In this document: positions 36,446-44,753 of the stretch, in pieces
How the letters are laid out: each line of letters begins with the position of its first letter
How positions within the stretch are numbered: the stretch's first letter is position 1
Assembly: GCF_032050975.1 (NCBI RefSeq)
Contig: NZ_CP116967.1
Span: 2,601,001-2,665,000, forward strand
Direction: 5' to 3'
DNA length: 64,000 bases
Source of the DNA: Candidatus Nitrospira allomarina
GTDB lineage: Bacteria > Nitrospirota > Nitrospiria > Nitrospirales > UBA8639
Program-made: the position numbers and the translations under genes
Notes under the pieces: generated by a model
The model's input: only the letters and a program-made list of their open reading frames with translations
What the model was told of the DNA's origin: nothing
The model's database searches: none

Positions 36446-36982
36446 ATGAATGTTCTCTTTCAAAAAGCCTGGTCGCCCTATGTGGTTGGTGGTGGTATTG
36501 GGGTGTTAAGTTGGTTTGCCTTCGCCACTGCCGATCATCCTCTTGGGATCACCACACCGTTTGAGCATTCGGCGGCTCTTGTCATGGAAGCCGTTGATCC
36601 GACCATCACAACCCATCATGCGTATTTTCTGAATCCGGAACATTCTCCAATCATTGGTTGGGAATGGATGTTGGTGATCGGGGTATTCGTGGGGTCCGGC
36701 CTGAGCGCCTATCTTTCAGGTGATCGTGCACGCGAGGTCGTTCCACATCTTTGGAAGTGGCGATTCGGTCCAAGCATTCTTACTCGGGCAATCGGCGCGT
36801 TTGTGGGCGGAGCATGCATGATGTTTGGCGCACGTCTGGCCAAAGGCTGTACGAGTGGCCATGGTATCAGCGGCACCCTGCAGTTAGCTGTTTCCAGCTG
36901 GTTCTTTGTGATCGTGATCTTCATTGTGTCCATCCTCACGGCATTATTGATCTTTGGGAAAAGAGGTCGGGATCATGTTTGA
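36446..36982 (+). CDS. YeeE/YedE sulfur transporter, N-terminal half
   Basis: 178 residues with about four transmembrane helices. The ATG at 36446, 40 bases after the previous stop, gives MNVLFQKAWSPYVVGGGIG. The conserved cysteine motif is KGCTSGHGISG. In YeeE this motif forms the thiosulfate path. The second half is a separate gene overlapping by eight bases, so the transporter is split. It probably imports thiosulfate or moves sulfur compounds linked to the MBL/rhodanese enzyme. Confidence 0.85.
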   Translation: MNVLFQKAWSPYVVGGGIGVLSWFAFATADHPLGITTPFEHSAALVMEAVDPTITTHHAYFLNPEHSPIIGWEWMLVIGVFVGSGLSAYLSGDRAREVVPHLWKWRFGPSILTRAIGAFVGGACMMFGARLAKGCTSGHGISGTLQLAVSSWFFVIVIFIVSILTALLIFGKRGRDHV

Positions 36983-37550
36983 ATCTCCTGGTCGGTTGCT
37001 CCTGGGGCTGATCACGGGCATGATATTCGGCTTCCTGCTTCAGAAGGGTCGAGCGGCCAAATATCAGGTCATTCTCGGACAATTGCTTTTGAAAGACTGG
37101 ACTGTCTTGAAAATTATGTTGACCGCTATTGCCGTTGGGGCTATCGGCGTCTATGGCCTGGTGGGTTTAGAGCTGACGGGGCTGCACATTAAACCGCTGT
37201 TGGGGGGAGGAGTAATTGTGGGTGGTATTTTTTTCGGTGTGGGTATCGCCATATTCGGGTATTGCCCCGGCACCGGTGTAGCAGCGTGTGGAGAGGGGAG
37301 AAAAGACGCGGTAGTCGGGGTGGTTGGAATGTTGGCGGGCGCCTGGGTTTTTGTGGGGATGTATCCGCTCTTGGTACCTCTTATTCGCGATTACGGAAAT
37401 TGGGGAAACATCACCCTTCCTGATGCAACAGGTATCCCCGCATGGGGGTGGATTTTGTTGATTTGGCTGGTTACCGTTTGGGTCAATGTCGCTTTGCCGC
37501 ATTCTCGTCCCACTATACAAGAAAAATCTGCAAAGACCGCGTTGCACTAA
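36975..37550 (+). CDS. YeeE/YedE sulfur transporter, C-terminal half
   Basis: 191 residues. The ATG at 36975 overlaps the previous gene by eight bases. It has about five hydrophobic helices. The second conserved cysteine motif is FGYCPGTGVAACGEG, equivalent to that of YeeE. Together the two halves supply the two Cys motifs needed for a transport path. The C-terminus is short and polar. Confidence 0.85.
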   Translation: MFESPGRLLLGLITGMIFGFLLQKGRAAKYQVILGQLLLKDWTVLKIMLTAIAVGAIGVYGLVGLELTGLHIKPLLGGGVIVGGIFFGVGIAIFGYCPGTGVAACGEGRKDAVVGVVGMLAGAWVFVGMYPLLVPLIRDYGNWGNITLPDATGIPAWGWILLIWLVTVWVNVALPHSRPTIQEKSAKTALH

Positions 37551-38008
37551 TCGAAAGCGGGAATTCCAGGAGATACGTCTATGACAGTCGAAGCCGGCTG
37601 CCATCGGCCTAGGAGTCGGGCGAGGCAGAAGCGGTATACCTGTGGGCTAGTTTAGGAGGCAGATGAAAATTGAAAAGCGTTTGTAAGCCACATTTATTTG
37701 GAGATCTGTCTTACTGCACGCTCGGGAAGGATGCCGGCTGATATCTTGTAAAAGAAAAAGTGGATATCGTACATCCGGGAGGCGCAGGCCATAGAGAGTT
37801 GGATGTCTCGGGAACGGGATGGACAGTCGTGAACAAGAAAATATATAGGAATTGAGACTTGATAGGAACAAAGGACCCCTTCAATAATGGGTGTTGGCCG
37901 ATCGTCCGATCTCCCCTTCGTCCGATCGGCCCCTACCCCTCACTAGATGGCATTCCCTGTCCCCTAGTGATTCTTGTCTGTCATGGAGCTGTCCTTATTT
38001 TAATCTCA
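37551..38008. other. Intergenic, convergent region
   Basis: 458 bases between convergent genes. No good open frame, no strong hairpin and no copy of the CCAGGGTT motif was seen. Confidence 0.4.
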
Positions 38009-38356
38009 TCACATACCTTGTTGACGTTTTTCCCTTTCTTCTGCCTTTTTATCCTCACCCGTATATCCGGGCGAAGTTTCGCCTGGTGGTAAGCTGCTTG
38101 GACTACCAAAGCTGGATCCTTCTTCGCCGACTCCGCCGGGGCGTGCAGCCTTTTGTTCCTCCGATTCAAAAGGTTCGGTATTTTGGCTAGAGGGACTTTT
38201 GGACTCTATTGAAGATCCCATGTTTTGATTATCCTGCATAGCCGGATCATTAGATTGGTCACCCTGTCGGTTCATCTCCGATTGTTCTGCATACACAGAG
38301 ACACTCGTAAGAACAAGAAAAGCTGAGAGTCCAACCATTTTCATTAGTTTTTTCAT
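38009..38356 (-). CDS. Small exported low-complexity protein
   Basis: 115 residues. Clear signal peptide (KKLMKMVGLSAFLVLTSVSVYA). The mature part is Ser/Gln/Glu/Gly-rich (SSIESKSPSSQ, FGSPSSLPPGET) and disordered. GGAGAATTAAA precedes the ATG. It resembles the protein at 48287 in style (signal plus polar tail). The function is unknown and there is no domain. Confidence 0.65.
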   Translation of the reverse strand: MKKLMKMVGLSAFLVLTSVSVYAEQSEMNRQGDQSNDPAMQDNQNMGSSIESKSPSSQNTEPFESEEQKAARPGGVGEEGSSFGSPSSLPPGETSPGYTGEDKKAEEREKRQQGM

Positions 38357-38418
38357 TTTAATTCTCCATTTTTATTAATTGTGATTTTTGTACATCTAAG
38401 TTAAGGGTGTGAAATTTA

Positions 38419-38443
38419 CCCCTGGGCCCCAAAGACCCAGGGG
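38419..38443 (-). terminator. Hairpin after the 38456 gene
   Basis: CCCCTGGG (38419-38426) pairs with CCCAGGGG (38436-38443). It begins 13 bases after the stop of the large exported PRC gene. There is no long T run. Confidence 0.5.
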
Positions 38444-38455
38444 TTGACGCGTTCC

Positions 38456-39886
38456 TTATGGTCGATATCCATCAGGTCGATAATCATAATCCTTCCCGCT
38501 GGAACGCCGGGATTGATACTGATCGGCCCCCTGCCTCTGAGGATCATACTGCCTTCTTGAGGTGGTGGTATTGTACCGGTCAGCCGACCGATCTTTGGAA
38601 TCCTGGTAATTCCGTTCACGACTTTGAGAATACATGGACCGCTGATTTCCGCGATTCCGGTCTTCCCCCTCATCGTAGTCCCGTGTGTTTGACCGGGACT
38701 GGTTCCGATAGTTCCCACGATCCCGGTTGCTTCGGTTATAGGAATTTTGCTGATCAGCCCCTTCATACTGAAAGGCACGATCATGAGGAGGGAACTCGGT
38801 CGGGCTGAAACTGTCTCTTCTTGTTCGAAAATCCTCCGCATTTTGATCCTGGTACTGCCGTTGTCGGTCATCTCCGGAGCGGCTCATCCGCGACCGATCG
38901 GAATCGTATCGGTCATAGCCTTTCCGATTCCCTTCAAATGTGGGCGTATCCTCATAATACCGATCGCGATCGGAATAGAATTGATCAAGATTTTCATTCC
39001 ATTTTGCTAAATTCTTTCGTTGCTCTTCGGTTAAATCCCAATGTTTTTGGACGTGTGCCCCGGCATTTTCCCCCTCTTCCAGAATAGGAAGATTGCCGAT
39101 TTGATTCTGAGTCACTTTCAGCTTAAAGGACTTATTGCCGGATCCTTCCAGGGCCTGCCATGGAACCGAAATTAATTGTCCATCTGCTTTTCTCACGATG
39201 GCATAGGTCAGATCTCCATTATTGTTCGTCATCACTCGATACACACTTCCGATTTCCTGGCCATCAGAGGATTTAACCGAATAATTGGCATCCTTGTCGG
39301 AAATATCCAGGCCGCCTAATTGACCGGCCGGGAGGACAAAATAGTCATCTCCCATTCTTCCGGCATTAAAATAATTTTCGTCGTTTTGGCCCATCGATCG
39401 GACAAAGGTGGCCTTCCCATCTTCATCGATTTTCGCCTTGACCAATTCTCCCTTTTCAAAATTACACTCGCCAAATGTAAATCCGGCCTTGGAAGAACTT
39501 TCCTGCGACCCCGATGAAGTCTGACTTGAGCCCTGCCCGCTTGCACTTCCGAACAGACTGCTACTTGAAGTTTGTTCCGTGCTTGATGAATCCTGACTTG
39601 AGGATTCTTGACTCATCTTGGATGTCTTCCCTTGTGGACACAATCGGTTGGTTTCGCCAGTAATGCGAAATGTAATGCGTTCTCCATTACTGGCGCGAAG
39701 GGTGATTTGGTCGCCGTTCTTCTTTGAAATTTCTCCCTGGATGATTTGTTCCATGGCATTTGTCCGGCCCGATTCCGACCGATCCGATCGATCGCGTGAC
39801 ATGCCGGCTTCGGCCAATAACGGTAATGTCAGCAATGGAATGCCGGCAAGAATGACTGATCTGGCCATGTTGTTCCGCGTGAACAT
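38456..39886 (-). CDS. Exported PRC-barrel protein with Arg/Asp/Tyr-rich tail
   Basis: 476 residues. Signal peptide to about 28 (LLTLPLLAEAG). Residues 45-80 are an OB-like strand set (QGEISKKNGDQITLR). A Ser/Gln-rich linker is at about 90-135. A PRC-barrel is at about 190-265 (SVKSSDGQEIGSVYRVM ... ISVPWQAL). The last 160 residues are a strongly biased RDxR/Ser/Tyr/Gln tail without order. Such tails can condense or bind polyanions. GGAGGTG precedes the ATG by about ten bases. A CCAGGGTT site at 39977-39984 points toward this gene. Function unknown. Confidence 0.75.
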   Translation of the reverse strand: MFTRNNMARSVILAGIPLLTLPLLAEAGMSRDRSDRSESGRTNAMEQIIQGEISKKNGDQITLRASNGERITFRITGETNRLCPQGKTSKMSQESSSQDSSSTEQTSSSSLFGSASGQGSSQTSSGSQESSSKAGFTFGECNFEKGELVKAKIDEDGKATFVRSMGQNDENYFNAGRMGDDYFVLPAGQLGGLDISDKDANYSVKSSDGQEIGSVYRVMTNNNGDLTYAIVRKADGQLISVPWQALEGSGNKSFKLKVTQNQIGNLPILEEGENAGAHVQKHWDLTEEQRKNLAKWNENLDQFYSDRDRYYEDTPTFEGNRKGYDRYDSDRSRMSRSGDDRQRQYQDQNAEDFRTRRDSFSPTEFPPHDRAFQYEGADQQNSYNRSNRDRGNYRNQSRSNTRDYDEGEDRNRGNQRSMYSQSRERNYQDSKDRSADRYNTTTSRRQYDPQRQGADQYQSRRSSGKDYDYRPDGYRP

Positions 39887-39976
39887 AATGTGGCACCTCC
39901 TTTTACAAAGTTAAAAATTTGTACAGTGATTACTTTCCTCAGGATAATTGATTTATGCACCCGTACAACTGGAGAA

Positions 39977-39984
39977 AACCCTGG
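39977..39984 (-). promoter_or_regulatory. CCAGGGTT motif between the divergent PRC genes
   Basis: Exact octamer on the minus strand in AAACCagGGTTT symmetry, 91 bases before the start at 39886 and followed by CATAAAT in that direction. A looser AAGGGTTTGTC on the plus strand (about 40012) faces the other PRC gene. Confidence 0.35.
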
Positions 39985-40098
39985 TTTGGGAATCCTCTTT
40001 TACAAGGGTTTGTCCCAGTTTGGTCATGTAGAAAGAACATGTAATATCCCGTCAGATTGTTTCTTTTATTATCCATGCCGGTCCACAAGGAGGGTGTT

Positions 40099-40458
40099 AT
40101 GACCACTAAAATTCGTCAGGTTCTTTCATCAAGTTCTATTGTCGGTACCACGGTCCAGAATATGGGAAGAGAAGACCTGGGAGAGATTAAAGATCTTATG
40201 ATCGACCTCTCAGGCGGACGCATTGCCTATGCGGTGTTATCGTTCGGCGGATTTTTAGGAATGGGAGATAAACTTTTTGCGATTCCCTGGGAGGCATTTC
40301 AGGTCGTACAAGAGGAGGAAGTGTTGTTATTAAATGTGGCAAAGGAAAAGTTGGAACAGGCTCCCGGTTTTGACAAAGATAACTGGCCTGATATGGCGGA
40401 TGTCACCTGGGGAAAAAGTATCCATGCCTATTATGGTTATGACCCTTATTGGGATTAA
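40099..40458 (+). CDS. PRC-barrel domain protein (YlmC/YmxH-like)
   Basis: 119 residues from the ATG at 40099, preceded by AAGGAGGG at good spacing. Barrel stretches are IVGTTVQNMGREDLGEIKDL, GGRIAYAVLSFGGF, DKLFAIPWEAFQV and EEVLLLNV. The C-terminus is polar with His and Tyr (HAYYGYDPYWD). It has no signal peptide, so it is cytoplasmic, unlike the other PRC genes nearby. It is divergent from the exported PRC gene. Confidence 0.8.
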   Translation: MTTKIRQVLSSSSIVGTTVQNMGREDLGEIKDLMIDLSGGRIAYAVLSFGGFLGMGDKLFAIPWEAFQVVQEEEVLLLNVAKEKLEQAPGFDKDNWPDMADVTWGKSIHAYYGYDPYWD

Positions 40459-40496
40459 TCCCTGAACACAATCTGGAAGTGATGGAAGGCTGTCCT

Positions 40497-40527
40497 GCAA
40501 GAACCCGCCATCCCGGCGGGTTCTTGC
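40497..40527. terminator. Hairpin between convergent genes
   Basis: GCAAGAACCCGCC (40497-40509) and its perfect 13-bp complement (40515-40527) flank a 5-base loop. It lies between the PRC gene and the convergent hpnR gene and may serve both. Confidence 0.7.
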
Positions 40528-40576
40528 TGCGGTACTCCACTCCTCTTCACAACGCGACTCTTCCCCGTTTGAAAAC

Positions 40577-42121
40577 CTATTGACTGACCCCATTCCGGGT
40601 GGAATTGACAAATTCTTCCGTTGTGTGATCTAGAGCCCGTCCTGCGCGGCCTTTTCCTTTATGGATAAATATCAGGGGGTGGCCCTGAGACGGTTGGCTG
40701 GAAGAAGGAATAGACAACTCATAGGCAACAGGCCGTTGATGATCCGAGATTTGCAATTGGGGATTGTAGACACTGTTAAATTTCCACAACATTTTCACAA
40801 AATTGGTCTGCCCGCGAAGGAGGTGGCCGGCTGCAATCCGCATGGTGCCTTTTAGGGCACTCCAGCCGAGATGTTTGTGGTTGAGAATTCGTTGGGTTTT
40901 AACCAGCTCTTCATAAAATTCCGGCAATGGCAAGCGGGTAGGGAGCACCGCATGTTGGATGTCGTAAAGCCGGTAATCCCGCGTCTGAACTCTTCGAGAT
41001 TCCTGGTGCCACGTCTCCGTCCCGGGATAGGGTGTGTTGACACTTATATTGACAACCTCCGGGACCTCCAAACACCATTGACGTACGGTTTTAAATCGAT
41101 CCTTATCCCAGGTGGGATCGGCAATGATGTTAATGGCCACGGTGATACCCAGAGAGCGGGCAAATTCCAGGGCTTCAAAATTTTTGCCAAGTGAGATGCG
41201 TTTTCGATGTTGGATCAATCCATCCTGATCTATGGCCTCCAGCCCTATAAACATATATTTCATTCCCAGTTCTTTCCACAGGCGGAAGACTTCTTTATTT
41301 CTCAACAGGACATCCCCACGGGTTTCCAGATAATAGGACTTTTTAATACCCCGGCGGGCTATTGCTTCACCAATGGCCATGCCATGCTCTGCCTGAATGA
41401 AGGCCACATCATCCACCAAAAACACTCCAGGTTCACGAATGCCCGCCAGATCTTCCACGACCACCTCAGGACTAATTGGACGATAACTTCGGCCATAAAA
41501 TGTCCAGGCACTACAAAATGAACAATCCCAGGGGCATCCGCGAGTTAATTCAATGGATGCGCATGGGTCCAATACACCAAGAAAATATTGGCTCCGGTGA
41601 CGAAGTAAATGCCTGGCCGGCCTCACCTCATCCAGAGACTTGACGAATTCAGGAGGGGGTCCCTCGGCTTCTCGTGTGACCACACCGGGAAGCCGGTGAA
41701 CATTGGAGCGGTCATGTTGAATTGCATTAAGCAGTGGCCCGATTACCGGTTCGCCTTCCCCTTTGACAATGGCATCGATAGCTCCGTCTGCATGCTCCAG
41801 AACCTCTCTGGCGACAAAGGACAGGCTGTGTCCCCCGGCCACGATAACAATATTGGCAAACGAGGCCTTGGTCATTTTGGCGAGATCGATGATCTCGGGA
41901 ACATTCGGCAAATAATTACAAGAGAGCGCCACGACATCGGGGCACCATTCTTTCAATATTCTGAAAAAATCCCGGTGTGTTTCCACCTGCAAATCGATGA
42001 GCCGCACGTCATGACCGGCCTGTCTGGCTGCTCCCGCGACCAGTTCCAATCCCAAGGGCTCCAAACGCAGAAAAATTTTGGTATACATCAACGGACCGGG
42101 ATGAACGGCGAGAATTTTCAA
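40577..42121 (-). CDS. hpnR: Hopanoid C-3 methylase, B12-binding radical SAM
   Basis: 514 residues. The N-terminal B12-binding domain is MKILAVHPGPLMYTKIFLRL ... GHDVRLIDLQ, with VAGGHSLSFVAREV. The radical SAM cluster motif is GCPWDCSFCSAWTFYGRSY. The central and C-terminal blocks (VFLVDDVAFIQAEHGMAIGE, YYLETRGDVLLRNKEVFRLW, VAINIIADPTWD, VNTPYPGTETWH, LRGQTNFVKMLWKFNSVYNP) match HpnR. It adds a methyl group at C-3 of hopanoids, stiffening the outer membrane. It is isolated, with no other hopanoid gene beside it. A CCAGGGTT site lies 70 bases upstream, facing the cupin gene instead. Confidence 0.9.
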   Translation of the reverse strand: MKILAVHPGPLMYTKIFLRLEPLGLELVAGAARQAGHDVRLIDLQVETHRDFFRILKEWCPDVVALSCNYLPNVPEIIDLAKMTKASFANIVIVAGGHSLSFVAREVLEHADGAIDAIVKGEGEPVIGPLLNAIQHDRSNVHRLPGVVTREAEGPPPEFVKSLDEVRPARHLLRHRSQYFLGVLDPCASIELTRGCPWDCSFCSAWTFYGRSYRPISPEVVVEDLAGIREPGVFLVDDVAFIQAEHGMAIGEAIARRGIKKSYYLETRGDVLLRNKEVFRLWKELGMKYMFIGLEAIDQDGLIQHRKRISLGKNFEALEFARSLGITVAINIIADPTWDKDRFKTVRQWCLEVPEVVNISVNTPYPGTETWHQESRRVQTRDYRLYDIQHAVLPTRLPLPEFYEELVKTQRILNHKHLGWSALKGTMRIAAGHLLRGQTNFVKMLWKFNSVYNPQLQISDHQRPVAYELSIPSSSQPSQGHPLIFIHKGKGRAGRALDHTTEEFVNSTRNGVSQ

Positions 42122-42190
42122 GATAACCCTCCTTCACATTTACTCTGTGACCACGATTTCGATTCTTTTTGCATGGGTTGCTGATTTCAG

Positions 42191-42198
42191 CCAGGGTT
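42191..42198 (+). promoter_or_regulatory. CCAGGGTT motif between hpnR and the cupin gene
   Basis: Exact octamer on the plus strand, 79 bases before the cupin start. Confidence 0.3.
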
Positions 42199-42276
42199 TT
42201 GGTGAGTGTCTGCCATTGGTGCAATCAGTTATGGTCTCTCCAGACAACCATCTACACACAGGAGGCGTGGGAACCT

Positions 42277-42627
42277 ATGGTCGATACGAGTATTAAAAAA
42301 GTCCAATCAGATCATTCTCCCAAGGGTTCAATGGGGCAGAAATATTTAGCCACCGGCGTTGGATTAGCCATGCGACTATGGGAACAATTGCCTGTTGGGC
42401 AAACACAGGAATCTTCATCCAGGGATTACGAGACTATCGGATATGTGATCCACGGTCGTGCTGAGCTGCAGCTGGAAGGTCAAACAATTTTGCTGAATGC
42501 GGGAGATTGTTGGGTGGTCCCCAAAGGCGCGAGTCACAGCTATACCATTCTTGAAACATTTACCGCCGTTGAAGCGACCCACCCTCCAGCCCATGTGCAT
42601 GGTCGCGATGAAATCCCCCCCTCTTGA
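42277..42627 (+). CDS. Cupin-domain protein
   Basis: 116 residues from the ATG at 42277 (GGAGGCG about 12 bases upstream). A single cupin barrel: YETIGYVIHGRAELQLEG is motif 1 and AGDCWVVPKGASHSY is motif 2. One metal-site His is replaced or shifted in motif 1, but His in motif 2 is kept. The end is AHVHGRDEIPPS. It probably binds a small ligand or metal. Its place in a pathway is unknown. Confidence 0.8.
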   Translation: MVDTSIKKVQSDHSPKGSMGQKYLATGVGLAMRLWEQLPVGQTQESSSRDYETIGYVIHGRAELQLEGQTILLNAGDCWVVPKGASHSYTILETFTAVEATHPPAHVHGRDEIPPS

Positions 42628-42667
42628 TGGGTCGGCTGTCCCTGCGCCAGGAAACGAGCGTGAGCTA

Positions 42668-43540
42668 TTACTGATTGACACCGGGAAGCTGGTGTTCGGG
42701 AGCATGTTCCACCTTCTGGAAAATTTTTAAGGCCTCAGGCATTTGTTCCTGAAGACGTGTAATTCGCGTCTCATGGCTTGGATGGGTGGAAAGAAATTCA
42801 GAGGGGGCTCCCTCACTTCCTTGTTGCATTCGTTGCCACACCCGAACCGCTTCTTGAGGATCATATCCAGCTCGGGCGGCCAGAATCAGCCCAATAGAGT
42901 CGGCTTCGGATTCGTGCGTTCGACTGTAGGGGAGGAGGATGCCGACTTTTGTTCCCAAACCTAAGGCGGCCATCGTGGCCTGCCCCACAAGAGGGCCCGC
43001 ACCACTTGCGCCCAGACCCACCGCAGCAGCAGAGAGCCCGGCTTGAGCAAGCACCTCCTGACTCATACGCTCCGAACCATGCCGCGCGAGGGCATGGACG
43101 ACCTCGTGTCCAAGAATGGCCGCCAGTCCGGCATCGGTTTTCGCTACGGGGAAGATTCCCGTATAGACGGCAATCTTCCCGCCCGGGAGGGCAAAAGCAT
43201 TCTTGGTCTGGTCATCTTTGATCACGGTGACCTCCCATTTAAAGGCCTTGGCGTCTTCCGCAAATTTGGATTCTTTTGCCGCTTGGATGATCCTTTCCGC
43301 CACACGTTGAACCGCTTCTTGTTCCTCAGGAGATTGAGAGAGCTGAACCTTCGGATCGGATAGAATTTGTTGAAAGGCCTGTTCTCCCATCTCTGTGGCC
43401 TGGGATTGCGGAACCACGACAAGTTGGGAGCGATCGGTATACGGAACGGTTTCGCACCCTACCGCCATGCCTATCAAAATACACACAATACAGAAATGTT
43501 TAACCTGCTGAAGACGAGTATTCCTAACTTGGTTATGCAT
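42668..43540 (-). CDS. M48-family metalloprotease lipoprotein (BepA/LoiP-like)
   Basis: 290 residues. The ATG at 43540 is chosen because it gives a lipoprotein signal ending GMAVGC. The protease has the zinc motif GHEVVHALARHG and the third ligand in HESEADSIGLILAARAGYDP. The substrate groove block is NAFALPGGKIAVYTG. M48 lipoproteins of this type degrade misassembled outer-membrane proteins in the periplasm. It fits the envelope-stress theme. Confidence 0.85.
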   Translation of the reverse strand: MHNQVRNTRLQQVKHFCIVCILIGMAVGCETVPYTDRSQLVVVPQSQATEMGEQAFQQILSDPKVQLSQSPEEQEAVQRVAERIIQAAKESKFAEDAKAFKWEVTVIKDDQTKNAFALPGGKIAVYTGIFPVAKTDAGLAAILGHEVVHALARHGSERMSQEVLAQAGLSAAAVGLGASGAGPLVGQATMAALGLGTKVGILLPYSRTHESEADSIGLILAARAGYDPQEAVRVWQRMQQGSEGAPSEFLSTHPSHETRITRLQEQMPEALKIFQKVEHAPEHQLPGVNQ

Positions 43541-43810
43541 GGATGTTCTCACTTTTTTCGGAAAAATTTTTCGTTCGTTCCCTCGGTTTTGTTTGAAAAT
43601 GTAATAAGATGATGACGGTACAGGACAGGAAAATGCAAAAGACAAGTGACTTGTGACTGGTGGAGGAAATGTCCAGATTGTCGACAATCAGTCTCCTTTC
43701 CCGAAGCGTGTGATGTGAAGGCAGTTGGGCAACTACTATGATTTCAGAATTCCGGACGGCAGGGATGGTGGCGTATTCAGGTCAGGATGTGTGATCTGTT
43801 GGAATGGGGC
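43541..43810. other. Intergenic, no gene supported
   Basis: 270 bases upstream of the M48 gene and downstream of the ATP-grasp gene. Nothing notable was seen. Confidence 0.4.
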
Positions 43811-44752
43811 TTAGGCTGGAAAATGACGAATGGCAAACTCAATACGATCCTGGACCGAGGTGAGACCTTGTGCAGATTGTTCTACCAGGTGCAAGCGGGG
43901 AAGAAGTCCGGAGCGATTCGCAATTTGAATATTCAACCCTGGGCGGGCGTTCACCTCCAACAGTAAAGGGCCCTGATCTCTATCCAGGACAATATCAACT
44001 CCCAGATATCCCAATTTAAAAATATCGTAACATTGGGACGCCAATGCCAGAAGATTCCTCCAATTGGGAATGACAAGACCCGTGACGGAATTATTCGTAT
44101 CAGGATGTTCGCCGACGATATCATTCAAAAACACCGCGGTTGAAGTTGTGCCGGTTGCCATATTCACACCAACTCCTAAGGCACCCTGATGCAAGTTGGC
44201 TTTTCCATCTGACATCCGGGTGGGCAGGCGAACCATGGCCATGACAGGCACCCCGAGAAGGACAATGATCCGGATGTCCGGAACCCCCTGATAACTAATA
44301 GATTCGAATATAGGGTCAAAATTTACGCAATATTCTATGAGGGCAGTATCGGTCGCTCCACCTAGGCTATACATTCCACTTAACACGTTGGAAATATGAT
44401 GCTGCAGTGTATCCAAGGAGAGGATCACCCCATTGGCTTTTCGATATTTATCCTTAACCAGGCCCTTGATGACCACGATCCCATCGCCTCCGCTTCCATG
44501 AGCGGGCTTAATCACAAATTCGGTATGTGTACGTAATAATTTGGGAAGATCGCGGATTTGTCTTTCAATTTCGATTTTTCCGTAAAGTTCTGGAACAGCC
44601 ATGCCTGCTTGGGAGCAGAGTGTTTTAGTTTGGGCTTTATCGTCGACTAAGGGATAAAACCGGCGTTGATTGAAACCCAGGGTATAAACGGCATTCCGTT
44701 TGTTCAGACCCAGAATGCCCTGTTTGGATAAGTTGCGGAATCCCTTGAACAT
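43811..44752 (-). CDS. ATP-grasp ligase (alpha-L-glutamate ligase-like)
   Basis: 313 residues, RimK-like ATP-grasp. Visible are the ATP-binding loop FVIKPAHGSGGDGIVVI and the Mg-binding C-terminal block GPLLLEVNARPGLNIQIANR. The N-terminus (GILGLNKRNAVYTLGFN) matches the subgroup paired with a 7TM protein. It would join a carboxyl to an amine. The start is one base after the stop of the 7TM gene. Together with the 7TM and retropepsin genes it forms a known but uncharacterised membrane peptide-ligation/proteolysis module. Confidence 0.85.
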   Translation of the reverse strand: MFKGFRNLSKQGILGLNKRNAVYTLGFNQRRFYPLVDDKAQTKTLCSQAGMAVPELYGKIEIERQIRDLPKLLRTHTEFVIKPAHGSGGDGIVVIKGLVKDKYRKANGVILSLDTLQHHISNVLSGMYSLGGATDTALIEYCVNFDPIFESISYQGVPDIRIIVLLGVPVMAMVRLPTRMSDGKANLHQGALGVGVNMATGTTSTAVFLNDIVGEHPDTNNSVTGLVIPNWRNLLALASQCYDIFKLGYLGVDIVLDRDQGPLLLEVNARPGLNIQIANRSGLLPRLHLVEQSAQGLTSVQDRIEFAIRHFPA

Positions 44753-44753
44753 G

